64,000 nt of DNA from Bacillaceae bacterium JMAK1 (GTDB lineage: Bacteria; Bacillota; Bacilli; Bacillales; Marinococcaceae): assembly GCA_012970285.1 (NCBI GenBank), contig JIBW01000002.1, forward strand, positions 744,001 through 808,000. Reading direction: 5' to 3'. The number at the start of each line of letters is the position of its first letter. Within the stretch, counting starts at the first letter, position 1. Under the pieces are notes generated by a model. That model ran no database searches and was not told the DNA's origin. It worked only from the letters and a program-made list of their open reading frames with translations. The position numbers were made by a program, and so were the translations under genes. Positions 42,292 through 57,759 of the stretch are shown here, one piece after another.

Positions 42292-42321
42292 CATTTCTAC
42301 CTCCATTTGTAATAATTGCAA

Positions 42322-42681
42322 TTCCTCATAAAAAAGATAGGTTGCCTTCGTTCATTAAAGTTATCTAAGTATAAAAGCATCCCTAAATAAAAGATAATAA
42401 TCAGTAGTCATCCGTTTTACTTAGGACGACAAATCCACTGTATAGCCTAGCAGACCTTAGTCATCAAAAAACCCTTCTTTATGAAATTGTAATCAAACGA
42501 AAGGAAAATCCCGATCTCTCTCTGGCAAAGAAGATTCTTTATCCCTACATTTATTTCAGATATTTCCAATTATTATAAAGGGAAGGATTGCGATCATCTA
42601 CTCTCAAGGTTACTATGTATGAGCAATTTCCCTGAACAATGGAACATAGTATGGTAGCATTTTCACAGAAAGGAAGATGGT
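42322..42681. other. Intergenic region without recognisable gene
   Basis: This 360-bp AT-rich stretch between divergent genes shows no convincing ORF, hairpin or repeat. It should hold the promoters of the lipoprotein and acetyltransferase genes, but I cannot place them. Confidence 0.5.
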
Positions 42682-43245
42682 ATGGAACGGACACTCGCAT
42701 TTACGACTGAACGACTTTTTTTCTATTTAGCCATTGAAGAAGATCGTGCACTCATTCATCAAATGGCTTTTGAAGATGACGCCATATGGCAACAAATGTT
42801 CACATCGAAAGATGACTTTACGCTTGAAGAAGTTGAATTCGAACCACCAGAATTCTTTTCGGGAGACCTCAGTCCAAATAAGTACGTATTAATTGCTACG
42901 GAGAATCAAGTCATTGGAACACTTGCCCATACGTATCATCATGGTAAGAATCCGAATATGGAGCTTGATATTTGGTTTCGGCACCATCAATACACAGGGC
43001 AAGGCTTCGGACAAGAAGCACTAAATGGAGTTATCGACTTTCTTACTCAAATGTATGATATTCATACTTACTTAATGAGACCGTGGAGAAAAAATGAAAC
43101 GGCGGTTGCAGCATACAAAAAAGTAGGTTTTCACGAGGTTAAAGATTTCGATATTAGAGATTACTATGAGGCTCACATGCTCATTCATCACGGCGATGGG
43201 GATTATGGAGAGGAAACCGTTAATTTAGTTTTAACGTGCAAATAG
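42682..43245 (+). CDS. GNAT-family N-acetyltransferase
   Basis: A 187-aa acetyltransferase. The acetyl-CoA site lies at about residues 95-135 (WFRHHQYTGQGFGQEALNGVIDF, with Q/GxGxG/A form) and the C-terminal strand after KKVGFHEVKDF. The acceptor is unknown; ribosomal-protein or amino acid acceptors are common in this group. It starts at ATG after AAAGGAAG and ends in a strong terminator. It appears to be a single-gene unit. Confidence 0.8.
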   Translation: MERTLAFTTERLFFYLAIEEDRALIHQMAFEDDAIWQQMFTSKDDFTLEEVEFEPPEFFSGDLSPNKYVLIATENQVIGTLAHTYHHGKNPNMELDIWFRHHQYTGQGFGQEALNGVIDFLTQMYDIHTYLMRPWRKNETAVAAYKKVGFHEVKDFDIRDYYEAHMLIHHGDGDYGEETVNLVLTCK

Positions 43246-43273
43246 AAAAACCGTCCTAGAAAGGACGGTTTTT
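43246..43273 (+). terminator. Terminator after the acetyltransferase
   Basis: AAAAACCGTCCT and its exact complement form a 12-bp stem with a 4-nt loop and end in a T run. Confidence 0.9.
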
Positions 43274-43436
43274 AGGGTCTAGATAAAGGTGGCCTAGCGC
43301 TTGCCAATATATCAAGCACAAACATACTGTAGCATAGTCCTATCTTGGAACACAATCATAATGCTTAAATGCCAAAACCTAGAAAATTAATTGTACCTTC
43401 TTTTCGCATTCTAGTTCGTGTAAAAGAAAGACACTA

Positions 43437-44882
<1,446 letters not shown>

Positions 44883-45053
44883 TTACGCTTTATGTGGATA
44901 CTTATGATTCATTTATTTAAAAATCATCAATCTTATGTAATTCATCAAACGAAATCAATATGTCTTATAGACATTAACGTAACATTCATATTAAAGCTTT
45001 ATCATTCCGCCTCGGGTTGGAACTTTACTCTGTCTGGCTTTTTCAAATAAAAA

Positions 45054-45083
45054 AAACCGAGAACATCGTTACTGTTCTCGGTT
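45054..45083 (-). terminator. Terminator after the 45098-45421 gene
   Basis: AAACCGAGAACA and its exact complement with a 6-nt loop, then a long T run on the minus strand. Confidence 0.85.
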
Positions 45084-45097
45084 TGTGCTTGATCAAC

Positions 45098-45421
45098 CTA
45101 TTGTTTTGTTAGTACGTTCGGAATTTGACGGAAGACATCAACACCACGTCCACCGACAATATGCAATTCTACTTGTTTGCCTTTGGTCGTCGTCTCTAGT
45201 AAGTACATCTCATGGCCTTCTTGGTTCGCTTTTTCAAAAAGTGTAAGGGCAACTTCCCCATTTTCTTGAGACTTCAAGGTATGTGATTTCCAAGGTAATA
45301 TTAGTAATCGTTCATAAAGCGATCGAACTTCATTTAAGGTTGCTGTTTCTAGATCATCTGTTGCTTCAAACACTGCTACAGGTTGTTTCTCTTGATCTGT
45401 TGATGTGTATTTGTTCTTCAT
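45098..45421 (-). CDS. Hypothetical protein, 107 aa
   Basis: A small soluble protein I do not recognise. It begins with a polar stretch (KNKYTSTDQEKQPVAVFE), then a charged helix (LNEVRSLYERLLILPW), and ends with a hydrophobic strand (VELHIVGGRGVDVFRQIP). No metal or catalytic motif is visible. It is a single-gene unit with its own terminator. Confidence 0.6.
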   Translation of the reverse strand: MKNKYTSTDQEKQPVAVFEATDDLETATLNEVRSLYERLLILPWKSHTLKSQENGEVALTLFEKANQEGHEMYLLETTTKGKQVELHIVGGRGVDVFRQIPNVLTKQ

Positions 45422-45523
45422 TTGTTCTCACCCTTCAGAAACATAATTACCTTTCTCTTACCGCAATCCCATACGTTTTAAACCTAATCTTTCTAAAAAG
45501 CTACTAAAATAGGCTAAAAATAC

Positions 45524-46657
45524 TTATACTAGAGTCTCTTCAAGCTCTTTCGTGTACATCGTTGCATCTTCAAGGCGGTTTTCTTTTAATTTCTTTGGCC
45601 AATCAGAATCTGCGAGCAATGAACGGCCAATCGCTACATAATCAAACTCACCGTTTTCGATTTTCTTTTCTGTGATGTGAATGTTTTCGTTAATTGATAC
45701 GACTAAGTCACGCGTATCATTTTCATGTTCGCTACGATAAGCTTTGTTAATACCGATTGATCCAACTGCAATTGCTGGTTTGCCGGTTACTTTCTTCGTC
45801 CATCCAGCTAACGTGAGCTCTGGATCTTCTTCAACAAATTCTGGTTCCCAAATCCGTCTCGTTGAACAATGGAACACATCCACACCTGCTTCTACGAGGG
45901 GCTGTAGTAATGTTTTTAACTCTTGTGAGTTTTGCGCTAGCTTCGCTTCGTAGTCGGTCCCTTTCCACTGTGAATAGCGGAAAACGATTAAGAAATCTTC
46001 TCCAACTGCTGCACGGCAAGCTCGTACAATATCAGCAGCAAACGTTGAACGACCTGTTAGGTCGCCACCATATTCATCATCACGACGATTCGTTAATTCC
46101 CAGAAGAACTGATCAATTAAATAACCGTGTGCTCCGTGTAGTTCAATTCCGTCAAATCCGATATCTTGCGCTTGTTTGGCAGCTTTTGCAAATTCATTGA
46201 CGAGGTCTTTGACTTCATCATTCGTCAAGGCATGAATCTTCGAAACCTCTTTCCCTTTCAGACTGATGCTTGAAGGGCTAATGGGTGCTGCATCAACATT
46301 TGGTTCACTTCCAGCTTTTCTAGCTGCACCAACGTGCCAGAGTTGAGGGATGATTTTCCCTCCTGCAGCATGAACTTCTTGAACGACTTTTTTCCATCCT
46401 GCTAGTGATTCCTCACCATAAAATCTCGGAATATCTTTATGCATAACTGCTGAAGGATGATCAATTGCCGTTCCCTCTGTAACGATTAAGCCGACTCCAC
46501 CTTCAGCTCGTCTACGATAGTATGCTGCAACTTCATCATTGGGAACTCCGTCTGGTGAGAACACTCTCGTCATTGGTGCCATCACAATTCGGCTTTGGAG
46601 TTGTACATTCTTCATTGATACTTCTTCAAGCAATACGTTACCTACTGTTTCTGTCAT
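45524..46657 (-). CDS. NADH:flavin oxidoreductase, Old Yellow Enzyme family
   Basis: A 377-aa FMN oxidoreductase, the second of its family in the window. Features are MAPMTRVFSPDGVP, RRAEGGVGLIVTEGT, FDGIELHGAHGYLIDQFFW with the HxxH pair, and YVAIGRSLLADSDWP near the C-terminus. It is more like the NADH-dependent oxidases with a bare barrel than like the alkene reductase at 13647-14708. The start was set at ATG 46657, after GGAAGTGGGAG. No regulator is adjacent. Confidence 0.88.
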   Translation of the reverse strand: MTETVGNVLLEEVSMKNVQLQSRIVMAPMTRVFSPDGVPNDEVAAYYRRRAEGGVGLIVTEGTAIDHPSAVMHKDIPRFYGEESLAGWKKVVQEVHAAGGKIIPQLWHVGAARKAGSEPNVDAAPISPSSISLKGKEVSKIHALTNDEVKDLVNEFAKAAKQAQDIGFDGIELHGAHGYLIDQFFWELTNRRDDEYGGDLTGRSTFAADIVRACRAAVGEDFLIVFRYSQWKGTDYEAKLAQNSQELKTLLQPLVEAGVDVFHCSTRRIWEPEFVEEDPELTLAGWTKKVTGKPAIAVGSIGINKAYRSEHENDTRDLVVSINENIHITEKKIENGEFDYVAIGRSLLADSDWPKKLKENRLEDATMYTKELEETLV

Positions 46658-46829
46658 TTCTCCCACTTCCTTTCTATAAATAGCCACCCTTCTAGTTTAC
46701 ACCCACTCATTTTGGAAGCGGTAGCATTTTTTGAATGTTTCTTTAATTAACTAAATGAATCGTACTGTTTTTCGCTTTTGAGTCCTACTTCCAAAAACCT
46801 ACTCATACATTGTACAGGAGGTGTTTTTG

Positions 46830-47408
46830 GTGCAAATTAAAGACCATAATGAATGGCTCTATATGGATGAAGTGATGCGCTCATTTAAAAAAGATGACAT
46901 GTATTTTTGCGAATTTGGAATTACGTATATACATCCTGATGATGTCATTGCATTGTCACACCGTAAAGTGTTACGCCAACAAAAACTCGACCGTCTAAAA
47001 GAAGCTTATAAACGACATGGGGAATGGTATGATGACCCCTCTGACCCGATCGCGTTGTTGCTGTTACCCGACGGTCGCTTTGGCATTCGTCATGGTAATC
47101 ATCGAATTTACCTTGCCAAAAAACAAAACATAAAAAAAGTAAGAGCGCTCGTTGACATCTTTATTCCCAAGTCTTTAATTCCTGCTGAATTACAATGCTA
47201 CATCCAAACTTGTGAGCAAGAAATCGCTACTTTAAAGCGAAACATGAAAAACATCGATCATTTATTAAGAGCACAACCGCTTTCTAATGAAAGTTTAGTG
47301 ATAGAACGAAAGCTGCTTAAAACCGCATACAATAAACAAGTGCAAAAACTTAATGACCGTCTGTTAGAAGAAGCAACAAAGCTTCAATTAATCCCGATTA
47401 AATCATGA
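46830..47408 (+). CDS. ParB-like domain hypothetical protein
   Basis: A 192-aa protein. The central segment LLPDGRFGIRHGNHRIYLAKKQ (quoted in part here) resembles the DGxHR motif of the ParB/sulfiredoxin nuclease-like fold. The C-terminal half (about residues 115-192) is helical and charged, likely a coiled coil. No DNA-binding helix-turn-helix is seen. GTG 46830 was chosen, 8 nt after AGGAGG. The function is unknown. Confidence 0.6.
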   Translation: MQIKDHNEWLYMDEVMRSFKKDDMYFCEFGITYIHPDDVIALSHRKVLRQQKLDRLKEAYKRHGEWYDDPSDPIALLLLPDGRFGIRHGNHRIYLAKKQNIKKVRALVDIFIPKSLIPAELQCYIQTCEQEIATLKRNMKNIDHLLRAQPLSNESLVIERKLLKTAYNKQVQKLNDRLLEEATKLQLIPIKS

Positions 47409-47440
47409 AAGGCTCCCCATTTTGGGGAGCCTTTCATGAT
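47402..47440. terminator. Bidirectional terminator
   Basis: A perfect 18-bp palindrome with a 3-nt loop (ATCATGAAAGGCTCCCCA and its complement) contains both facing stop codons. Confidence 0.9.
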
Positions 47441-47649
47441 TATTCAGCCGTTTCATTCTTCAACGTTTTCAAGTGTTGAATGGTGAACTTCTCTAAACCG
47501 TGTTGATTATTTTCATTGTTTTCAAGTAAAAACTCATCAAACTTACGACTGATCGGCGCAACCCATGACACGTCTTCTTTCAATGTATTCGTACGCTGAT
47601 CTTTGCTCATGCTCTCTAATACCTTCTTAATATGGGAAATCTTCACCAT
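47440..47649 (-). CDS. Small hypothetical protein, 69 aa
   Basis: A short charged helical protein (KISHIKKVLESMSKDQRTN at the start). The first codon is ATG but no strong ribosome site is obvious. It ends in the shared palindromic terminator. The function is unknown. Confidence 0.5.
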   Translation of the reverse strand: MVKISHIKKVLESMSKDQRTNTLKEDVSWVAPISRKFDEFLLENNENNQHGLEKFTIQHLKTLKNETAE

Positions 47650-47778
47650 TCAACATCACACCTTTGCCAAATGATTAATGCTTCATCGTATTCGAACGGT
47701 ATCGAATACATTCCCGCATGACTCCTCATTTAAACCTGTCACGAGCGTTTTATAACACGTATGTAGATATGCTGCTAA

Positions 47779-48384
47779 TTAATACTGCTCTAAATACTTA
47801 CGTGCTTTCTTTGGATCGTTACCGATCTCTTTTTCTCTTTTTTCGTCTTTCGCAATCTTATCTAACGTTTTCTTATACACGTCTTTCGCATCTTCTTTTG
47901 GCACAACAACAACGCCATCGACATCAGCAACAATATAATCGCCAGGGCTTACGACGACACCACCACAAGTGATAGGGACTTGTAGCTTTCCGTATTCGTT
48001 CTTTTTACTCGCAACCGGTGTTGTCCCTATACAGAAGACTGGAAAATCAAGATCACGAATCGCTTCTAAATCACGAATGACGCCATCAACGACGATCCCT
48101 TTTAGACCTAGTGTTTTCGCAAGCCCAATGATAAAGTCACCTGCAATCGCAACGCTTCGTTCCCCTTTGCCGTCAATGACCAACACATCGCCTTCAGAGG
48201 CACTTTTAATCGCTTTTAAAAGGGATAGATTCTCACCACCCGACACATCTACTGTGAATGCAGGTCCACTTAGCTTCCACTTCTCTTTGAGTGGATACAC
48301 ACCGTTTTTCATATGGTTATACCCTTGCAAACCGTCAGATACAGCTGTTGATGGCAAACCTTCAAATAGATTCTCTTCAGCCAT
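47779..48384 (-). CDS. RraA-like aldolase/decarboxylase
   Basis: A 201-aa RraA-fold protein. The segment GDFIIGLAKTLGLKGIVVDG followed by VIRD carries the conserved Gly-rich loop and the Arg-Asp pair that bind the keto acid and divalent metal. Members act as 4-hydroxy-4-methyl-2-oxoglutarate aldolases or oxaloacetate decarboxylases; only some are RNase E inhibitors, and a Firmicute enzyme is more likely an aldolase. ATG 48384 was chosen after GGAGGAGA. It follows the TRAP genes by 53 bp, so it probably processes the imported acid. Confidence 0.85.
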   Translation of the reverse strand: MAEENLFEGLPSTAVSDGLQGYNHMKNGVYPLKEKWKLSGPAFTVDVSGGENLSLLKAIKSASEGDVLVIDGKGERSVAIAGDFIIGLAKTLGLKGIVVDGVIRDLEAIRDLDFPVFCIGTTPVASKKNEYGKLQVPITCGGVVVSPGDYIVADVDGVVVVPKEDAKDVYKKTLDKIAKDEKREKEIGNDPKKARKYLEQY

Positions 48385-48437
48385 TCTTTTCTCTCCTCCC
48401 AATAAACACTAGTTCTCGTTTCTTTTTCAATTCCCTG

Positions 48438-49760
48438 CTACATCCCTAATAAATCCGGCAAACCATTCGAGACGATCGGTACGTACATGACGATGAGTAA
48501 AACAATGATGGATGCAATTAAATAAGGACCAATTCCTCGTACGATACTTTCTGAAGAAACACCTGAAATGCCACTCGCAACAAACAAATTCAGTCCAACC
48601 GGTGGTGTAAACAATCCAATCGCAAGACTAACGGTCATCATAACCCCAATTGTCGTCGGATCTACACCTACTTCAAGTAAAATTGGCATCAAAAGCGGAA
48701 TAAAAATATAAAACGCTGAAATGGCATCAATAAACGCGCCAACGATAAGTAAAATCACTGCTGTCATTAGCAATAGTATAAACGGATTCGCAGTTAAGCT
48801 TAGTACAGACGATGTAATCGTTGATGCGACTTGTTGTGTCGTAATAATATATGAAAATAATGAAGCAACACCGATAATGAACATAATTACCGCAGATTGA
48901 ACAGAAGCATCGATCAGAATTTTCGGAATGTCTTTTAGCTTTAATTCCCTATAGAAGAATAGACCAACGATGAGTGCATAGAACACCGCAATAACTGCCG
49001 CTTCGGTCGGTGTAAACATTCCAGAATAAATTCCACCGAGAATGATGACTGGTATCATGAGCCCTAAAAGAGCTTTCACAAAGGCTTTTAATACATCTAC
49101 GAGTGGCGCTTTTTCAATTACAGGTGCCGCTTCATTGCGAGCTTTCATCAACTGCTTGTTTTGCTTACTCACAAATATACTGGCTACGAGAAGACCAACA
49201 GCAAGTAAAATGCCTGGAACGATTCCTGCAACGAAAAGACGACTAATCGATACACTCGTAAAATCACTCGCGATCACGCCAAAAACGATAAATGCAATGC
49301 TCGGTGGTAAGATAATTCCTAATGAACCAGAGCTTGCGACGAGAGCGGATGCGCGATTTGCGGGAAAACCGTTTTGAATCAATGCGGGTATTAAAAGAGC
49401 ACCCATTGCAGCAACAGTTGCCGGGCCTGAACCAGAGATGGCTGAGAAAAAGAATGCTGCTACGATCGCCACAATGACAATCCCATTTTTTCGGTGTCCG
49501 AACGCGAGATAAGCAAAATCAATTAAGCGCTTAGAAATTCCTGAGTAACCCATAATGACGCCTGCTAACACGAAAAAAGGAATCGCAAGCAATGTAAAGG
49601 ATGATATCGATGAATACATGATGCTAGGAATGAGTCCAAGAGAACTCCAGCCACTATCGAGTAAAATAACGACGACTGCTGCAATGCCTAGGGCAAATGC
49701 GACAGGTAAATTAATAAAGATCAAGATGAAAAACAAGACAAACATAAGCGCTGTTAACAT
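48438..49760 (-). CDS. dctM: TRAP transporter large permease
   Basis: A 440-aa membrane protein of the DctM family with about twelve segments. Motifs such as VLAGVIMGYSGISKRLIDFA and GFTPTEAAVIAVFY-like (MFTPTEAAVIAVFYAL) are characteristic. It forms the transport channel of a sodium-driven dicarboxylate or related acid importer. Its ATG overlaps the end of the small permease gene by 1 bp. The operon continues into an RraA-like gene. Confidence 0.92.
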   Translation of the reverse strand: MLTALMFVLFFILIFINLPVAFALGIAAVVVILLDSGWSSLGLIPSIMYSSISSFTLLAIPFFVLAGVIMGYSGISKRLIDFAYLAFGHRKNGIVIVAIVAAFFFSAISGSGPATVAAMGALLIPALIQNGFPANRASALVASSGSLGIILPPSIAFIVFGVIASDFTSVSISRLFVAGIVPGILLAVGLLVASIFVSKQNKQLMKARNEAAPVIEKAPLVDVLKAFVKALLGLMIPVIILGGIYSGMFTPTEAAVIAVFYALIVGLFFYRELKLKDIPKILIDASVQSAVIMFIIGVASLFSYIITTQQVASTITSSVLSLTANPFILLLMTAVILLIVGAFIDAISAFYIFIPLLMPILLEVGVDPTTIGVMMTVSLAIGLFTPPVGLNLFVASGISGVSSESIVRGIGPYLIASIIVLLIVMYVPIVSNGLPDLLGM

Positions 49761-50278
49761 TACCCTTCCAACTCCTTACTCTTCGATTCGATGTTCGACC
49801 ATTGATGCGATTCGTTTCGATTCATACCTTTCCATGAAAGGAGGGTACTCTCTACTGTTCGAATCATGCAAAACAGTGAACCGACAGGAATTGAAAGCGT
49901 AAATAACCATTGTGGAATGTTAAGAGCTGGTGTCATACGGCCGCGTTCAAACTGATTCATGACAAGCTCCAAACCAAATAAGAGCGTTAATAACAAAAAG
50001 AATAGCATAAGAGCACTCGTTGTAAGTAACATCATGCGTTTAAACGAACCTCTCATTTTTTCATAAAGGAACTGAAATCGAAAGTGTGCTTGTCTTTTAA
50101 TTGCAATTGATGCTCCAATAAATGTGGCAAGTACAAACAAGTTAATTGTAATTTCTTCTGCAAAGGCAAAGGACGTATCAAAGAAATAACGGGACAATAC
50201 GTTGCCAAACGTAATGATTGACATCCCAGCCATAGCAACAATGACGAGTACATATTCAATATACGTTAACCACTTCAT
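49760..50278 (-). CDS. dctQ: TRAP transporter small permease
   Basis: A 172-aa DctQ-family protein with four membrane segments and the conserved EEITINLFV at about residues 41-49 and a Phe-Trp-type end. It links the binding protein and the large permease. The ATG overlaps the binding protein stop by 4 bp, and the stop meets the large permease start, so all three are coupled. Confidence 0.9.
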   Translation of the reverse strand: MKWLTYIEYVLVIVAMAGMSIITFGNVLSRYFFDTSFAFAEEITINLFVLATFIGASIAIKRQAHFRFQFLYEKMRGSFKRMMLLTTSALMLFFLLLTLLFGLELVMNQFERGRMTPALNIPQWLFTLSIPVGSLFCMIRTVESTLLSWKGMNRNESHQWSNIESKSKELEG

Positions 50279-51309
50279 TCTATTTCCTCACTTCCCATCG
50301 CTTCATCTAAAAACGTTTGCATATGATCTTCGCCCCAAATGTCGCGAAACTGATCATAGACAGGTTGTGAGTCGTTTCTAAATTGTTCAATTTCATCCTC
50401 GGTTGGATAATAAATTTCCATCCCAGCTGCTTCAAGCTCTTCTAATTGCATCGCTTCTTTTTCACGGGTAATTTGAATTTGATACGCATTCGCCTCAGCA
50501 GCAACTTCTCGAATTAACGCTTGGTCGTCTTCAGGTAATGAATCATACAAGTCCTTATTCATTCCTAAAATAATCGCATCGTACACGTAGTTCCACATCG
50601 TCATGTATTGTTGAACTTCAACGAGACCTGATGAATACGTAACGTCTACTGGATTCTCTTGGCCGTCAATGGTCCCTTGCTGTAAGGCCGTGTACACTTC
50701 AGAAAACGGCATCGTAATTGGATCCGCACCTTGTGTTCGGAAAAGGTTCGTTAACACTCCCATGTTCGGAACGCGGATTTTCAGATGATCAAGATCTTCA
50801 GGCGTACGAATTGGTAACGTATCATTCGTAATTTGACGAAAACCACTTTCGCCAAATCCTAGTGGTTCAACTCCCCGCTCTCGTAACATGCCTTCAATGA
50901 TTTGTCCGCTCTCGCCATTTAACACGCGGCTAGCATCGTCATAATCATTAATTAAAAACGGCGCACTTAACACACCGAAGCGTTGGTCGACACCTGCATA
51001 AATAATACTAGAGTTATACGAAAAGTCTTTAAGGCCGTCCATCAGTTGTTCAACCCCGGCTTCTTGATTGCCAGCTGACAGTTGTTCATTCGTATAAATC
51101 TCAATCTGCATTCGCCCGTCCGACTCTCTCTCTAAATCCTCTGCGAATTTCAAAGCGCCTTCATACCACGTAGACCCTGGTCCTACAGTTATGGTCATGT
51201 TCCATTCGTGAATCTCTTCACCTGTTGACGTCGTATTCGTTATGCATCCAGTTAACGCGAACGCTGCCATACATAACCCGACAAGTCCCCCTTTTAACTT
51301 CTTCATCAT
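50275..51309 (-). CDS. dctP: TRAP transporter solute-binding lipoprotein
   Basis: A 344-aa DctP-type binding protein made as a lipoprotein (lipobox ALTGC near residue 20). The family motifs include RVPNMGVLTNLF with the carboxylate-binding Arg, and ALQQGTIDGQENP. The ligand is an organic acid. ATG 51309 follows GGGGG at 7 nt; the adjacent ATG 51306 is also possible. It heads the four-gene operon. Confidence 0.9.
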   Translation of the reverse strand: MMKKLKGGLVGLCMAAFALTGCITNTTSTGEEIHEWNMTITVGPGSTWYEGALKFAEDLERESDGRMQIEIYTNEQLSAGNQEAGVEQLMDGLKDFSYNSSIIYAGVDQRFGVLSAPFLINDYDDASRVLNGESGQIIEGMLRERGVEPLGFGESGFRQITNDTLPIRTPEDLDHLKIRVPNMGVLTNLFRTQGADPITMPFSEVYTALQQGTIDGQENPVDVTYSSGLVEVQQYMTMWNYVYDAIILGMNKDLYDSLPEDDQALIREVAAEANAYQIQITREKEAMQLEELEAAGMEIYYPTEDEIEQFRNDSQPVYDQFRDIWGEDHMQTFLDEAMGSEEIE

Positions 51310-51518
51310 TGCTCGTCCCCCAGCTTCCTCCATTGACTAAGTATTAAGATTATTAAACGTATGTACTTCCATAATTCTTGACTTTGTTATAGCATTAGTA
51401 CATCTCTCCCGACTTTAATCCTGTAATATAACAGAATATTCTTATATAAACCCTATCGAATGCGAAACGAGAAGTCAATATGTTTTTTGCGTATAGTGTA
51501 TTGTCAATTTATCTGACG

Positions 51519-51566
51519 AAAAAAATAAAGAGCCGCATTCATGTATCGTACATGAATTCAGCTCTT
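51519..51566 (-). terminator. Terminator after the carboxypeptidase gene
   Basis: On the minus strand GAGC..ATTCATGT pairs with ACATGAAT..GCTC around 5 nt, followed by a TTTATTTTTTT run. Confidence 0.85.
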
Positions 51567-51573
51567 GCTTTGA

Positions 51574-52632
51574 TTAGTTGTCACGATCTCCGTCGTTCAC
51601 AGCTACTCTATTTACAGGGTAATAATCAAATCCAGCTTCTAATAACGTCTTTGTTGCTTGAAAGCGTGACTGATTCGAGTCTGTTTTCATTACAACAGAC
51701 AACAATCTTTGCTCACCTCGTTCAGCCGTCCCGATAAATGAATAACCCGCACGATTCGTGTAACCCGTTTTTAGCCCATCCATCCCTTGTAATCCTTCGT
51801 CCATCAAGAGAAGTTGTTCCTCAAGCTCTTGTCGTTCATCTTCATCCTCTAGTTGATGCAGGGAGTCATTCATTTCTTCGATCTCTACTTGTCGGTCAAG
51901 TAATTGGTTTGTATTGTAAAACTGTTGATTCGAAAACGATAACGTAAAATAAGGCTTCTGGGTTAGTTCAATCACCTCAGGATAATCTTGAATTAAGTGA
52001 AAACCTATCAGCGCTGTATCGTATGCGGTTAACGTTGATTCTTCTCTCGTTTTGGGTTGTGGCAATCCGTGACTATTCACAAAGTTCGCATGACTCGAAA
52101 GACCAAAGTCAACGGCTTTCTCGTTCATCTTCCTAACGAAGCCCTCTTCATCAGATGCGAGATGCTCTGCTAAAGCAACAGATGCATCGTTTGCAGAAGC
52201 TAAAGCCATTGAGACAAACAAATCAGAAACGGTCCATTCTGAACCTTCTTGTAAAAACATCGTACTTCCACCTGTCTCTGCAGCCTCTTCACTAATCGTT
52301 ACGACTTCTTCACGATCAACGTCACCTTCTTCGATCGCTTCTAATACGAGATACATCGTCATAATCTTTGACATACTCGCTGGTGCAAACGGCTCTCTAG
52401 CATTCTTTTGCCATAGCATTTGACCAGTATTCACGTCGACTACGATCGCAGCCTCTGCTTGTACTTCCGCAAGCTCACTCGTTGGGATCTTCGAAATTGT
52501 TGATTTTTCATATGCTGAAACGTATTTATTGCCAAGTCCCTCAGACGTTGCCGTTACGCCATTACTCGTGAACAACGAAAAACTTAGCAGTAGAAGTGAC
52601 AAAGCGATTGTTACACGTCGAACCATTGCCAT
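51574..52632 (-). CDS. D-alanyl-D-alanine carboxypeptidase (PBP5-type)
   Basis: A 352-aa exported penicillin-binding protein that trims peptidoglycan stem peptides. A signal peptide covers about residues 1-29. Active-site motifs are S86-x-x-K89 (ASMSK), SAN at 146-148 and KTG at 288-290. Between NTNQLL and KTG lies an unusual acidic insert of about 35 residues (246-282) with coiled-coil character; typical homologues have roughly 10 residues there. The C-terminus lacks a clear membrane anchor. ATG 52632 was chosen after AGGGG. Confidence 0.85.
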   Translation of the reverse strand: MAMVRRVTIALSLLLLSFSLFTSNGVTATSEGLGNKYVSAYEKSTISKIPTSELAEVQAEAAIVVDVNTGQMLWQKNAREPFAPASMSKIMTMYLVLEAIEEGDVDREEVVTISEEAAETGGSTMFLQEGSEWTVSDLFVSMALASANDASVALAEHLASDEEGFVRKMNEKAVDFGLSSHANFVNSHGLPQPKTREESTLTAYDTALIGFHLIQDYPEVIELTQKPYFTLSFSNQQFYNTNQLLDRQVEIEEMNDSLHQLEDEDERQELEEQLLLMDEGLQGMDGLKTGYTNRAGYSFIGTAERGEQRLLSVVMKTDSNQSRFQATKTLLEAGFDYYPVNRVAVNDGDRDN

Positions 52633-52706
52633 CCCATCCCCTAAACATGACATTGATGTTCATTATAAGCCAAAAGTCACGTTGCAACAATCATTTTTCG
52701 ACAATT

Positions 52707-53222
52707 TCAACCAATTACCCCTACGTATTCTAAACTATAATAACTAATCCATAACATACAAACGAATAAGACACTGCCTTCTCCTAAAAACGAACCGGTT
52801 TTCGTATGCCACGGAAATCGAACCATCGTCGGAATTGGGTAGAATAGTCGAATGCCTCTAGACGTCAACATGTCTAGTAAGTAATGACTAACCATACCTA
52901 TAAGTATTCCGGTTTGAATAGCAACGCCATATGTACCTGGTATGAGTCCGGTTAAGACTCCAACAATGAGTAAAAAAAGTAAACTGTGTGTAAACGTACG
53001 ATGACCAAATACACCTCTAATCATGACAGATAGAGATGATATTTTTTTGCCTGCTGTTGAGTTTGGGTGACAGATGTCTGGTAGAAGTCCCCCGATTAAA
53101 GCTGCACCAAGCATGACAACCGATTCCACTCCTTCTGGTGGCGCGCCCCATGAAACAGGCACGAATCGATCATACAAAGTCGTTAATGCAACGGCACCGA
53201 CCAAATGCGTACCGGCTTTCAT
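52707..53222 (-). CDS. YdjM-type membrane-bound metal-dependent hydrolase
   Basis: A 171-aa membrane protein with conserved His and Asp motifs: KAGTHLVGAV at the start, LLPDICHP near residue 50, GHRTFTHS near 74 and GMVSHYLLDMLTSRG near 115. These are the ligands of the YdjM/LexA-binding hydrolase family, whose role is unclear. The start was set at ATG 53222 after CGGAGAAAAG. It lies between the carboxypeptidase and parC. Confidence 0.82.
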   Translation of the reverse strand: MKAGTHLVGAVALTTLYDRFVPVSWGAPPEGVESVVMLGAALIGGLLPDICHPNSTAGKKISSLSVMIRGVFGHRTFTHSLLFLLIVGVLTGLIPGTYGVAIQTGILIGMVSHYLLDMLTSRGIRLFYPIPTMVRFPWHTKTGSFLGEGSVLFVCMLWISYYSLEYVGVIG

Positions 53223-53300
53223 ATCTTTTCTCCGTTCTTTGCAATAACGAATGAGAAGCCTCACATCACGTTCTGTGAGACTCTCTCAATTCGACTATCC

Positions 53301-57759
<4,459 letters not shown>

